From contig NZ_JAVYIM010000006.1 of NCBI RefSeq assembly GCF_035968265.1, positions 1 through 64,000 on the forward strand: a stretch of DNA of 64,000 nucleotides, given 5' to 3'. This document shows, one piece after another, positions 52,659-61,428 of the stretch (its first letter is position 1; every line of letters begins with the position of its first letter). The notes under the pieces were generated by a model. The model saw only the letters and a program-made list of their open reading frames with translations. It searched no databases and was not told the origin of the DNA. Origin of the DNA: Nitrosarchaeum sp. GTDB taxonomy: Archaea; Thermoproteota; Nitrososphaeria; Nitrososphaerales; Nitrosopumilaceae. A program made the position numbers and the translations under genes.

Positions 52659-53402
52659 TTGAAATTATCTGGAAAAGTTGCTATTATAACTGGTGGAAGT
52701 AGAGGCATTGGTTTTGCAACTGCAAAAATTTTTGTAGAAAATGGTGCAAAAGTAGTGATAACAGCAAAAGATTCAAAACGATTAGAAAAAGCTGCTAGTC
52801 AACTTGCAAATACAATAGGAATAACAGCAGATATTAGAAATAAAAATGATGTCAAAAAAGTAGTAGAACAAACGATTAAAAAATTTGGCAAGTTAGATAT
52901 TTTGATAAATAATGCGGGGGTATTTCCAAAAATAAAACAGTTGCATGAAATTGATGAATCGGAATGGAATGAAGTATTAGATGTGAATCTTACAGGACAA
53001 TTTAGATTTACAAAAGAAGCTATCCCTCACCTACGAAAAACAGCAGGGACAATAATTAATATTTCATCTGATGCGGGATTAAAAGCCTATCAAGGATTTA
53101 ATGCTGATGCGTATTCTGCATCAAAAGCTGGAATAATTATTCTTACAAAATGTTGGGCATTAGAGTATGCAAAAGACAAAATTCGGGTTAATTGTATTTG
53201 TCCTGGTGTTGTTGATACTGATATGACAAAACCATTTTTAAAAACTCAAAAAGATAGAGAATTTATGGATAATGAACACCCCATAGGTAGAATTGGTAAG
53301 CCGGAGGAAGTAGCTAAAGCGATTTTATATTTTGCGTCTGATGATGCAGCATGGACAACAGGTGCAATTCTTGCAGTTGACGGTGGAGAATCAATCAAAT
53401 AA
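52659..53402 (+). CDS. Short-chain dehydrogenase/reductase (FabG-like)
   Basis: The protein (about 247 residues from TTG 52659) has TGGSRGIGFATA, NNAGVFPK, the Y-x3-K motif (YSASKAG) and the C-terminal CPGVVDTDM and TTGAILAVDGGE segments of FabG-type reductases. The TTG start at 52659 (KLSGKVAIITGG) gives the usual length; the frame begins at 52584. NAD(P)H-dependent reduction of a 3-oxo substrate is the general function. The true substrate is unknown. Confidence 0.85.
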   Translation: MKLSGKVAIITGGSRGIGFATAKIFVENGAKVVITAKDSKRLEKAASQLANTIGITADIRNKNDVKKVVEQTIKKFGKLDILINNAGVFPKIKQLHEIDESEWNEVLDVNLTGQFRFTKEAIPHLRKTAGTIINISSDAGLKAYQGFNADAYSASKAGIIILTKCWALEYAKDKIRVNCICPGVVDTDMTKPFLKTQKDREFMDNEHPIGRIGKPEEVAKAILYFASDDAAWTTGAILAVDGGESIK

Positions 53403-53435
53403 AATCCATATGGCTTTAATACTGTTCAATGAGTA

Positions 53436-53651
53436 ATGAAAATGATGACGGATAGAAAGAAAAAAGCGAAATTAATTATTTTATTAGGAATAATTTGGGT
53501 AGTAATTACACTTCCATTACCTTGGATTGTAAACAACCCACAAGTATCAGAATCTCAATTTAATATCATACTTGGAATTATCGGAATAATGTCTATTCCA
53601 TTTATTGTCCTAGGAGTTGTTTGGACATTAAAACCAGAATTAACAACCTAG
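53436..53651 (+). CDS. Small two-helix membrane protein
   Basis: The 71-residue protein has a Lys-rich start (MTDRKKKAKL) and two hydrophobic helices (about 13-31 and 45-63) joined by a short polar loop (NNPQVSESQF). It lies 33 bp downstream of the SDR and 10 bp upstream of cysQ. Function unknown. Confidence 0.65.
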   Translation: MKMMTDRKKKAKLIILLGIIWVVITLPLPWIVNNPQVSESQFNIILGIIGIMSIPFIVLGVVWTLKPELTT

Positions 53652-53661
53652 GTAATTACCA

Positions 53662-54477
53662 TTGAAAAGCATTCCAATTTTAGATAAAATGCCAGAATTA
53701 GATGTGGCTATTGAAGCTGCATATGAGGCTGGAAATTCAATTTTAGAGATATACAAAAGCAAATATGAAACATTTACAAAAAGTGATGACTCACCAATTA
53801 CTGAAGCCGATTTAAAAAGTAATGAGATCATTAAGACTATTTTATCAAAAACTAATCATAAAATTTTATCAGAAGAAGATAAAGATGATCAAAAACGATT
53901 ATCAGAAGAAATTATTTGGATAGTTGATCCTCTTGATGGTACTTCTGATTTCATAGATAAAACTGGAGAATTTACAGTTATGATTGCATTAATTAAAAAT
54001 AAAAAACCAATTATTGGTGTTATAGGATGGCCAACAGAAAAAACAATTTTTGCAGCACAAAAAGGATGTGGTGCTTTTAAATTTTCAGAAGATAAATGGA
54101 AGGAAATATCAGTTACAAAAATATCAGAACTTTCAAAATGTAAAGCAGTTGGTTCAAGACATCATCTTTCAGAAAAGGAAAAAATGTTTATCAAAAAATT
54201 AGGAATTAAAAACTTCACTAGTATTGGAAGCTCATTAAAAGTAGGAAAGATTAGTTCTGGAGAAGCTGAAGTATACATAACTACAACAGATAAAATGAAA
54301 GAATGGGATTCAGCTGCATCTCATTGTTTAATTTCTGAAGCAGGTGGAAAAATGACCGATATGTCAGGTAATGACATTACATACAATAACAAAATTGTAA
54401 ATCATAAAAATGGAATTTTAGTAACTAATGGACTAATTCATGATCAAATAGTTAAAGAATTTAAAAAACTAAATTAG
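53662..54477 (+). CDS. cysQ: 3'-phosphoadenosine 5'-phosphate phosphatase / inositol monophosphatase family (CysQ-like)
   Basis: The 271-residue enzyme has the metal-binding motifs SPITEADLKSNEII, EEDK, WIVDPLDGTSDFI and the C-terminal MKEWDSAASHCLISEAGG. This pattern is typical of CysQ/SuhB phosphatases needing lithium-sensitive Mg ions. It overlaps the convergent APS kinase gene by 9 bp, which supports a CysQ role in removing PAP. An inositol monophosphatase or fructose-bisphosphatase activity is also possible. Confidence 0.85.
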   Translation: MKSIPILDKMPELDVAIEAAYEAGNSILEIYKSKYETFTKSDDSPITEADLKSNEIIKTILSKTNHKILSEEDKDDQKRLSEEIIWIVDPLDGTSDFIDKTGEFTVMIALIKNKKPIIGVIGWPTEKTIFAAQKGCGAFKFSEDKWKEISVTKISELSKCKAVGSRHHLSEKEKMFIKKLGIKNFTSIGSSLKVGKISSGEAEVYITTTDKMKEWDSAASHCLISEAGGKMTDMSGNDITYNNKIVNHKNGILVTNGLIHDQIVKEFKKLN

Positions 54478-54984
54478 ATTTCTTTTTTTAAGAAAATCCT
54501 TTATTTTGTTAGTACTATCTGTCAATTGTTCATGTTCTGTATCTATTAGCAAATCTGGATTTTGTGGAGCATCATAGGGATCATCGATCCCTGTAAATCC
54601 TTTAATCTCTCCTTTTCTTGCTTTGGCATACATTCCTTTGACATCTCTTTGTTCACATTTTTCAACTGAACATTTAACGTAACATTCAGCAAATTGATCA
54701 CCTGAATTAATGATCTCTCGTGCATTATCTCTATTTTCTTTGTATGGAGAAACCAGAGAGACTGCAGATGAAACTCCATGTTTTAACAATAATTTTGCTA
54801 GATGTGCAACTTTTTTGTTGTGTTCATCTCTGCCTGCCTTGGAAAAATCTTTAGGTGAAAACCACTCTCTTAGTTCATCTCCATCAAGCATAGCTAGATT
54901 AGGGATGTCTTTTTGGAGTTCTTTAACAATTGTAGTCTTTCCAGAACATGGTAAACCGGTCATCCATAAAACAAAAGGCTTCAT
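54469..54984 (-). CDS. cysC: Adenylylsulfate (APS) kinase
   Basis: The 171-residue kinase has the Walker A GLPCSGKT (residues 10-17), the DGDELREW motif, FSKAGRDEHNKKVA and VSLVSPYKENRDNAR. It makes PAPS from APS. PAPS would feed sulfotransferases or regulate sulfur flux, because the reductase at 13382 looks APS-specific. It is opposite the cysQ gene, whose product consumes the PAP by-product. Confidence 0.92.
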   Translation of the reverse strand: MKPFVLWMTGLPCSGKTTIVKELQKDIPNLAMLDGDELREWFSPKDFSKAGRDEHNKKVAHLAKLLLKHGVSSAVSLVSPYKENRDNAREIINSGDQFAECYVKCSVEKCEQRDVKGMYAKARKGEIKGFTGIDDPYDAPQNPDLLIDTEHEQLTDSTNKIKDFLKKRNLI

Positions 54985-55149
54985 AATTAGAATTTTCTCA
55001 AATAGGTCTTAAAGAGTTTACGTTAGAAATTAATTGTATTATTCAAGATACTTAATTTCTTATGTATTTGTAAAATTTTTGAATTTTTACCATAAAGCCC
55101 ATAATAACATAGAATAGTGATGTCACAATAATAATTTCAGGTGAAAATC

Positions 55150-56100
55150 ATGAAATTCATCAAGATTATGCCTTTGCTTCTTTTAGGATTTTTTGTTTTA
55201 ATATCAAGTGCACATGGTGAGACAATAAATCAGAGTATGGAAGGAAGTATGGATATTCAAATAACACATCCAGATGAAGTGATAGTTGGAAGAATAGCAT
55301 CAATTTCAGTATTAATAAAAAATAACGGTTGGGAAGACAAACAAGATATTTCATTTATCTTTACTAGTCAAGATAATTCCATGATTCCAGTTTTAGATAA
55401 TAATATAACAATAAAGAAATTATCTCAAGGTAGTTCATTTGGAGGAAGTATAGATTTTAAGATTTCATCAGATGTTAATCCAGGAATACATTTTCTTAAC
55501 GTAAAATATTCACAGGTTTTAGTAAGTAATAACCAAGAACCACAAAAACCAAGTGTTTATGATATTGCAATACCAATAGTTGTGAAGAATGAACCAAGTG
55601 TAATAATTCATACAATTACACCAGAAGCAATTTTTACAAATACTGAATTTCCATTTGTTGTCGAAATAGTTTCTAAAGATATAGAAATTTCAAATGTCAA
55701 TGTTGAGATAATTCCTCCAAGAGATATTCAATTTAGAGGAGAAACATCACACTCATTTTCAAATATACAAAAAAATTCTCCAATAATTATTAATTCAAGA
55801 ATTATTTCTCCAATTGAAGAAGTAAATATAGAATACAAGATACCATTTAACATCATAGTTAAATATACTGATGATATAGGAGAAGAAAAAATAGAATCTC
55901 AGGCTATTTCGGTCATATTACGTCCTAGAACATTTATGGAATTAACAACTGATGGTGGAATATGGATTGGAGATTTCTTTATAGCTCCATATGTAAGCAT
56001 TGGAACGATAATTGGAATTCCAGCTGGAGCAATTATCTCGTTATTAATTCGAAAAAATCAAAAATCAACAAAAAAGAGAGTTAAAAAGAAAAAAGAATAG
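55150..56100 (+). CDS. Exported protein with CARDB/S-layer-like domains
   Basis: The protein (about 316 residues from ATG 55150; GTG at 55141 also open) has a signal peptide ending SSAHGE, two beta-sandwich domains (TVE-type; IASISVLIKNNGWEDKQDIS and FPFVVEIVSKDIEISNVNVE), then a transmembrane helix (about 285-302) and a basic tail. An AGGTGA ribosome-binding site precedes ATG 55150. It is anchored outside the cell like COG1361-type envelope proteins. Confidence 0.75.
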   Translation: MKFIKIMPLLLLGFFVLISSAHGETINQSMEGSMDIQITHPDEVIVGRIASISVLIKNNGWEDKQDISFIFTSQDNSMIPVLDNNITIKKLSQGSSFGGSIDFKISSDVNPGIHFLNVKYSQVLVSNNQEPQKPSVYDIAIPIVVKNEPSVIIHTITPEAIFTNTEFPFVVEIVSKDIEISNVNVEIIPPRDIQFRGETSHSFSNIQKNSPIIINSRIISPIEEVNIEYKIPFNIIVKYTDDIGEEKIESQAISVILRPRTFMELTTDGGIWIGDFFIAPYVSIGTIIGIPAGAIISLLIRKNQKSTKKRVKKKKE

Positions 56101-56102
56101 AA

Positions 56103-56411
56103 TTAAGAATATAGTTTTTCAGTAATGATTTGCATGTATTTTTGATTATACTCTGTAAATAATCGAATTTTATCGTGTGCCAAGGCCATAGCACCAGGTC
56201 TACTATTGATTTGTTTATTTGCACTTTGCTGTTGTTCTAATAATTTTTTTAAATCATTTTTAGTTTGAAATTCAAGTTGATTAATCAAATTTTGATATTC
56301 ATTTTCTAATAATTTTTTTGTATCAATAGTAGGAGGAAATGCCCCTATGATTTCTTTTGTAGTGATTTTTCCAAATACTTTCAAATTTAAATCAGTCAAA
56401 AGTAAAAACAC
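56103..56411 (-). CDS. Hypothetical helical protein
   Basis: The 102-residue protein begins MFLLLTDLNLKVFGKITTKE, has a Gln/Asn-rich helical middle (YQNLINQLEFQTKNDLKKLL) and ends TEYNQKYMQIITEKLYS. It resembles the charged helical accessory proteins of thaumarchaeal chromosomes, and no family is recognised. It ends 2 bp after the convergent exported-protein gene. Confidence 0.65.
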   Translation of the reverse strand: MFLLLTDLNLKVFGKITTKEIIGAFPPTIDTKKLLENEYQNLINQLEFQTKNDLKKLLEQQQSANKQINSRPGAMALAHDKIRLFTEYNQKYMQIITEKLYS

Positions 56412-56603
56412 CAGTCAATATCATAAAAATAATTTGCAATTATGTAGAATTAATGTTTTTTTAAAGATTGATTTGAAGATATTAATGATAATTATTGCAT
56501 TAAAAAACACAAATAAATGAAAAAGTATTATTTTTCTAAATTTGAAAATCATATTAGAATTTAAAAAATCATGTAAAATGTATTTTTATTATATAAATGA
56601 AAA

Positions 56604-57188
56604 TCAATAATCGTGTTCATTAAAATCTGAACCAAGTGATATTGTTGCAATTACTGTATTTTTTGTAGTTTGAAATTTAATATTTTTGTTTGGCATAAAT
56701 TGATTAAAAATTTCTTTTAGTAATTGTTCTGTGAAAAATGACCAATTCATTCCTAATTCATGTTGAATAATAAAATGATGTAAATCTCCTTCAATTCTAT
56801 GATCTGATTTCATTCCAGATGCACGCATGTAATCTTCTAATGTTTCAATACAACGTTTCAGATCATATTTTCCTTTCATAAAAAGAACTGTATCTTTAAT
56901 AATTGGTAAAACTGATTTAATGATTTCATTGATATCATCTCCATTCATTTCAGCACCTAACGAATCCAAGATTCCTCTTGGAATTGGAATCATTCCAATT
57001 TTATCACCAAATCGATCCCAGTTTACATATTTTTCAAGAATTTGTTTTACCAAAACATTTTGTGAAATTTTGTTATTCATTGCTACTGTTTCTAATTCTT
57101 CAACAATTTTAGATGGTAGACGATAAGTAATACTACGTGTTTTTTCTTTTTGAATATTAGATTGGTTTTTTGAGGGAGTAGATTTCAC
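56604..57188 (-). CDS. RHH-domain protein with long C-terminal domain
   Basis: The 194-residue protein has a basic tail (residues 1-17), an RHH DNA-binding domain (about 18-55; SITYRLPSKIVEELETVAMN) and a mostly helical ligand- or dimerisation-like domain (MKGKYDLKRCIETLEDYMR; LHHFIIQHELG). Located downstream of amt on the same strand, it may regulate nitrogen genes, though this is positional inference. The family seems thaumarchaeal. Confidence 0.75.
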   Translation of the reverse strand: MKSTPSKNQSNIQKEKTRSITYRLPSKIVEELETVAMNNKISQNVLVKQILEKYVNWDRFGDKIGMIPIPRGILDSLGAEMNGDDINEIIKSVLPIIKDTVLFMKGKYDLKRCIETLEDYMRASGMKSDHRIEGDLHHFIIQHELGMNWSFFTEQLLKEIFNQFMPNKNIKFQTTKNTVIATISLGSDFNEHDY

Positions 57189-57238
57189 AAAGCTTTGATC
57201 GATTATGAGTATATAAGGTATGTTGAAAATTTTACAAA

Positions 57239-58555
57239 TTATTTAGATTTTTTTTTATTAAAGAAAAATTCTTTTTTGTCTTCTAAATCATCTACATATG
57301 TATCCATATCTAATTTGAATTCTTCCTCATCAGCATATGCTCGTTCTGCATGTTCACTAATATCTAATCCCGCATCTTCAACTTCTGGTGATACTCTAAC
57401 TCCAATTAAGAAATCCAGAATTTTCATAATTATCCATGTTCCACAAAAACCAAGAACTGCTGCTACACCAACTCCTATTGCTTGAATTCCTAATTGATCA
57501 GGATTACCAAATAGTAATCCATTTGGTCCAGCTGGATTAACTAATTTACTTGCAAAGAGTCCAATTGAAAGAGAACCAATAATTCCTGCAACGCCGTGAA
57601 CTGAACTAACATCTAGCGCATCATCTATCTTTAGTTTCTCTTTGAAGATTATAATTCCAGAATAGGATGCTATACCAATTGCTATACCAATAACGAAAGA
57701 ATGTTCTACACTAACAAATCCTGATGCTGGTGTAATTCCTGCAAGACCTGCAATGGCACCATTGACTGCTGCGACAACAGAAGGTTTGCCTGTTCTCATC
57801 CATGACAATCCGACCCAAATTAGTGCAGATACTGAAGATGCCATATGGGTTACAATAACTGTGTTACCTGCTAGAGAACCAGAAGCTAATGCACTACCTG
57901 CATTGAATCCAAACCAACCTAACCAAAGGAGTGATGAACCTACTACTGCCAAGGGTATACTATGAGGAATTTCAATTGCAGGACCAAAGAATCTTCTACG
58001 ACCAAGTACTATAGCTGCAGCTAGTGCACCCATTCCAACACTTGTATGAATAACTATTCCACCTGCAAAATCAACAACACCAAGTTCTGCTAACCAACCA
58101 CCTCCCCATACCCAATGAACAAGCGGGTAATAGATCAGAATAGACCAAGAAGCTATGAAGATAATAAATGAACTAAATTTCATTCTTTCTGCAATAGTAC
58201 CAGTTAGAAGTAATGGGGTAATTGCAGCAAACATCAATTGGAATTTTACAAACAATACACCTGGAATAGTTGGTGCATAATCAAGCGCTTCATCCCATGG
58301 AACTCCTTTTAGAAACACCCAATCCATATTTCCAATAAATCCACCTGATTCATCAGGACCAAATGATAAACTAAATCCAAAAACAAACCACATTACACTA
58401 AGTAAAGCTAATCCAAAAAAGATTTGCATAAAAACAGATACGGCGTTTTTCTTTCTCAATAATCCTGATTCAAAAAGTCCAAGGGCAGGTATCATTAAAA
58501 GAACTAAACTTCCGGCTACAAGCATCCATGCGGTATCACCTGTATCTATCGGCAT
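57239..58555 (-). CDS. amt: Ammonium transporter (Amt family)
   Basis: The protein is about 438 residues from ATG 58555 (TTG 58567 also open). It has eleven hydrophobic helices, the first histidine of the twin-His pore in IHTSVGMGAL, the second in VHGVAGIIG, and the GFNAGSAL segment. The C-terminal cytoplasmic tail is long and acidic (EDAGLDISEHAERAYADEEE), which could interact with P-II proteins. Ammonium uptake suits an ammonia oxidiser. It is divergent from glnK. Confidence 0.95.
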   Translation of the reverse strand: MPIDTGDTAWMLVAGSLVLLMIPALGLFESGLLRKKNAVSVFMQIFFGLALLSVMWFVFGFSLSFGPDESGGFIGNMDWVFLKGVPWDEALDYAPTIPGVLFVKFQLMFAAITPLLLTGTIAERMKFSSFIIFIASWSILIYYPLVHWVWGGGWLAELGVVDFAGGIVIHTSVGMGALAAAIVLGRRRFFGPAIEIPHSIPLAVVGSSLLWLGWFGFNAGSALASGSLAGNTVIVTHMASSVSALIWVGLSWMRTGKPSVVAAVNGAIAGLAGITPASGFVSVEHSFVIGIAIGIASYSGIIIFKEKLKIDDALDVSSVHGVAGIIGSLSIGLFASKLVNPAGPNGLLFGNPDQLGIQAIGVGVAAVLGFCGTWIIMKILDFLIGVRVSPEVEDAGLDISEHAERAYADEEEFKLDMDTYVDDLEDKKEFFFNKKKSK

Positions 58556-58607
58556 GCTAGTTTTCAAGGTCTAAAACTAAATAATAATAACGAAATTAGC
58601 TAACCAT

Positions 58608-58628
58608 TTGATTATCACTTGATTATCA
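58608..58628. promoter_or_regulatory. Two direct TTGATTATCA repeats in the amt/glnK divergent region
   Basis: TTGATTATCA occurs at 58608-58617 and 58619-58628, 11 bp apart (about one helical turn). They lie between the amt and glnK start codons. A similar TTGATTATTA sits at 59618-59627, upstream of the P-II-like gene, which supports a shared regulator site. Confidence 0.55.
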
Positions 58629-58672
58629 AAATCTGAAACTATTATTTGTGAAAAACCTTTTAGAATTATCAA

Positions 58673-59002
58673 ATGCTAAGAATTGAAGCACTATTAGGAA
58701 ATAATGATGTAATGGCGATAAGTGAAGCTTTAAGAAAAATTGAGATTGGTGGTTTAACGGTGGGTAAAGTTAGAGGAAGAGGAAAAAAACCACCAGCAGA
58801 AATTCATGCATCTAAAGGAAGTGCCATATTTCAGCCTCAATTCAGTGAAAAATATGTCATAGTAGTAATTATTCCAGAAAGTAAGGAAGAAGAAGTTATC
58901 AATATCATTAAAACAAAAGGAAGTGTTGGAAAGATCTTTGTTTCACCAATATTACGTGCCATAGATATTGGAACTGGGAAGGAAGGAGAAGAAACAATTT
59001 AA
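58673..59002 (+). CDS. glnK: P-II nitrogen regulatory protein
   Basis: The 109-residue P-II protein has LRIEALLGNNDVMAISEALR, the IGGLTVGKVRGRG start of the T-loop, YVIVVIIPESKEEEVI and the GSVGKIFVSPILRAI C-terminus. The T-loop (KKPPAEIHASKGSAIFQPQF) lacks the uridylylated tyrosine position of GlnB, as in many archaea. It probably senses ATP/ADP/2-oxoglutarate and controls Amt, whose gene is divergent. Confidence 0.93.
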   Translation: MLRIEALLGNNDVMAISEALRKIEIGGLTVGKVRGRGKKPPAEIHASKGSAIFQPQFSEKYVIVVIIPESKEEEVINIIKTKGSVGKIFVSPILRAIDIGTGKEGEETI

Positions 59003-59581
59003 CTAAAAATCATGAAAATTATTTTCATAAACAATTGTAGAGTGTTTTAGCTGTTTCTCAATAGTTGGAAGATATCCCATAATACAATAATTAACAAAAC
59101 TACTAAATGATTTAATTCTATAATCTGACTGTAATTTTTCTTGATTATCTTCATATATTTTTTCAAGTTTTATTAATGTAAACTTATGAAGTGGAACTAG
59201 TCTGCTTCTCTTAGTTTTTGGTTTGGAAGAGAAAAAGATTTTATCAGATTCAAGATCATGTTGTGCACTGAGTGTATTCATATCTACAACTTCTTCCATT
59301 TCTGAAATGAAGATTTTTCCTCCTTGTTTTTCAGAAAAACCAGAGTTCTTAGAAATTAAATTAATTACTTGTCTTGCATCTTTTTCTAAAACAACCAATT
59401 CTATTTTGGAAAGTGGAATTGCTTTAACATTAGTTGAACCAGCTTTTGCACCTGATTGTTTATCAAAAATTTTGTTATCTTCTAAATTTCGTTTATCAAT
59501 AATTGAATACCCCATACTACTTAATTCACTAATAATTACAGGGTATGTTGAACGCTTAATTATCGCTTCAATTTTTTTCAT
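59003..59581 (-). CDS. P-II-like protein with C-terminal extension
   Basis: The 192-residue protein has an N-terminal P-II-like fold (KKIEAIIKRSTYPVIISEL, then IELVVLEKDARQVINLI and GGKIFISEMEEVVDMN). A helical C-terminal extension (about 110-192; LHKFTLIKLEKIYEDNQEKL) follows, with some RHH-like character. The T-loop is short. It is convergent with glnK (stop codons abut) and may add another sensor output to the nitrogen module. DNA binding by the extension is only a guess. Confidence 0.75.
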   Translation of the reverse strand: MKKIEAIIKRSTYPVIISELSSMGYSIIDKRNLEDNKIFDKQSGAKAGSTNVKAIPLSKIELVVLEKDARQVINLISKNSGFSEKQGGKIFISEMEEVVDMNTLSAQHDLESDKIFFSSKPKTKRSRLVPLHKFTLIKLEKIYEDNQEKLQSDYRIKSFSSFVNYCIMGYLPTIEKQLKHSTIVYENNFHDF

Positions 59582-59787
59582 AAAAAAAATTTGAAAATAG
59601 GTTATTTATGTGTCTATTTGATTATTATTCATGATTTTCAAAATTATGTCTATGAAGTAAGAGTGGCTAAAAAATATCAAGAACAATTGAAGAATCTGAA
59701 TAAAATTTGTTTATTAGAATAGAAAAGAGGCTTAATTTACAGATTGAGTTAATAAAACATTATAAGAAATCACTACAGGTAAACAGT

Positions 59788-60060
59788 ATGGCAATTCCAG
59801 AAGATGTTCAAGAATATGTAGAAAAAAATGTTAAATTAATGATATCTCAGACTGAAACTTATCTTCCTTTTATCAAAATAGCATTTCCCTATTCACAAAA
59901 TTTGGCAGATGGTGTTTACAATCTAATTATAGGTAGTGCATTGTCTGTTTTTGTAAATCAGTATGCAATGAGGATGAAGTATCCATCAGCAGAAGATTTT
60001 GCAGATTTTGGAAGATTAACTTTCAAGTATAGGGAACAAATAGATAAATTCTTTAAATAA
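59788..60060 (+). CDS. Small helical hypothetical protein
   Basis: The 90-residue protein (ATG 59788; the frame is open from 59707) is helical with EYVEKNVKLMISQTETYLP and a hydrophobic middle (LADGVYNLIIGSALSVFVNQ). The upstream 27 codons are unlikely to be translated. It has no motif I recognise, but its length and codon use suggest a real gene. Confidence 0.65.
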   Translation: MAIPEDVQEYVEKNVKLMISQTETYLPFIKIAFPYSQNLADGVYNLIIGSALSVFVNQYAMRMKYPSAEDFADFGRLTFKYREQIDKFFK

Positions 60061-60139
60061 TTATTTTAGAATCTTAATTTACTAAAGATAAAAAAATTGT
60101 GTGATTATCTAAAAAATTTAAGAGAGTAATATCATATAC

Positions 60140-61306
60140 TTAGAATATAGGTAATCCAATTTTTCTAATACTATCTTTAGATCTATTTTTTGCTCGTTTA
60201 GATAATGTTCGTAATAATTTTTGGCTCAAATCTTCTAAAACCTCACTTAAATCAAACCCAATCGAACTGAAGATTAGTGGGGTATGATGTGAAATTATAA
60301 TCATAACTGCTACTTCAAATTTTCCTTCTTTTTTATTTCCAGTTCTTTGTTGTTTTATTGAAACTCTAGCTTCATGTATTTCAGAATATACGTTTTGTAA
60401 TCTTTTTAGAATTTTTGCAAATTTTGAATTAATTAATTCTATATTTTCTTGATCATCAGGCATGCCAACAATGTATAGTGGAATTTGAGTTTCGAGTTTA
60501 GATGCTAGTAAAACAAGTATGTCTCTATAAGTGATAATACCTTGGAGATTATCCCAGAGATTAACTAGACAACATGTAGTATTTGTTTTTAGCATTAAAT
60601 TGATAATTTTATTTAAATCATCATTAGCAGAACATAATGGAATTCTAGTACTTCCTAAATTACCAATATTAGATTCTAATGCATGAAGAGTTTTTGGGAT
60701 CATGGATTTTCGTCCTTGTTTTTCTGATGGAATAATTGATTGAAGTATATGGTATGATGTAAGAACTTGTTTAATCTTTCCCTGATTCAAAACTGGCAAA
60801 TGATCTATTCTTTTATTAGTCATAATTCGTCTTGCATTGCTAATAGATTCACTAGAAGAGATAGTTATAGGGTTTTTAGTATAAATCAAGTTAGCTTTAA
60901 TCCATTTGTTATCCTTTGATGATAGTAGTTTGATAATTTGTTTGGATGTCACAACACCAATTATTTGGTTTTTATCTACTACAGGTACGTCTCTTATTCT
61001 ATAATGTGCCATAATATTTGCTACTTTCTGGACAGATTCATTTTGTGTAACGTGTGGTATAGGATAAAGAAATGATTCAATTTTCATTTTATTAATATTT
61101 TTAGCGTTTAGAAGAGATCTAATATTTGTAGAAAGTACATTTTTATCTTTAAGATAAAAAACATCATAACAATTATTCTTAGTAATCTTATTGATTACAC
61201 TCGAAATGGTATCAGTAGGATCTATAGTTATTGCTTTTGAAATCAGGGATTTCACTTTAATCAATTGAATGGTTTTCATATGTTCATGAATTGTATCACT
61301 AATCAT
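60140..61306 (-). CDS. Four-CBS protein with HPF-like C-terminal domain
   Basis: The 388-residue protein has four CBS motifs in two pairs (about 15-130 and 135-270; VQKVANIMAHYRIRDVPVVD, ARRIMTNKRIDHLPVLNQGK). The C-terminal domain (about 282-375; INSKFAKILKRLQNVYSEIH; VAVMIIISHHTP; GFDLSEVLEDLSQKLLRTL) resembles the S30AE/HPF ribosome hibernation fold. Archaeal ribosome inhibitors with CBS domains have been described, so a hibernation role is plausible. The resemblance is by eye only. Confidence 0.75.
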   Translation of the reverse strand: MISDTIHEHMKTIQLIKVKSLISKAITIDPTDTISSVINKITKNNCYDVFYLKDKNVLSTNIRSLLNAKNINKMKIESFLYPIPHVTQNESVQKVANIMAHYRIRDVPVVDKNQIIGVVTSKQIIKLLSSKDNKWIKANLIYTKNPITISSSESISNARRIMTNKRIDHLPVLNQGKIKQVLTSYHILQSIIPSEKQGRKSMIPKTLHALESNIGNLGSTRIPLCSANDDLNKIINLMLKTNTTCCLVNLWDNLQGIITYRDILVLLASKLETQIPLYIVGMPDDQENIELINSKFAKILKRLQNVYSEIHEARVSIKQQRTGNKKEGKFEVAVMIIISHHTPLIFSSIGFDLSEVLEDLSQKLLRTLSKRAKNRSKDSIRKIGLPIF

Positions 61307-61428
61307 TTTGTTAATCTTATGTAAAAATAATTTAATAGTAAATTAAAGGTATTGTTATATTTTCATCGTTGATATTCATAAATGATTTTTTAGTCGATGT
61401 ATTTAACTAATAATATCAAAGCAAAATT

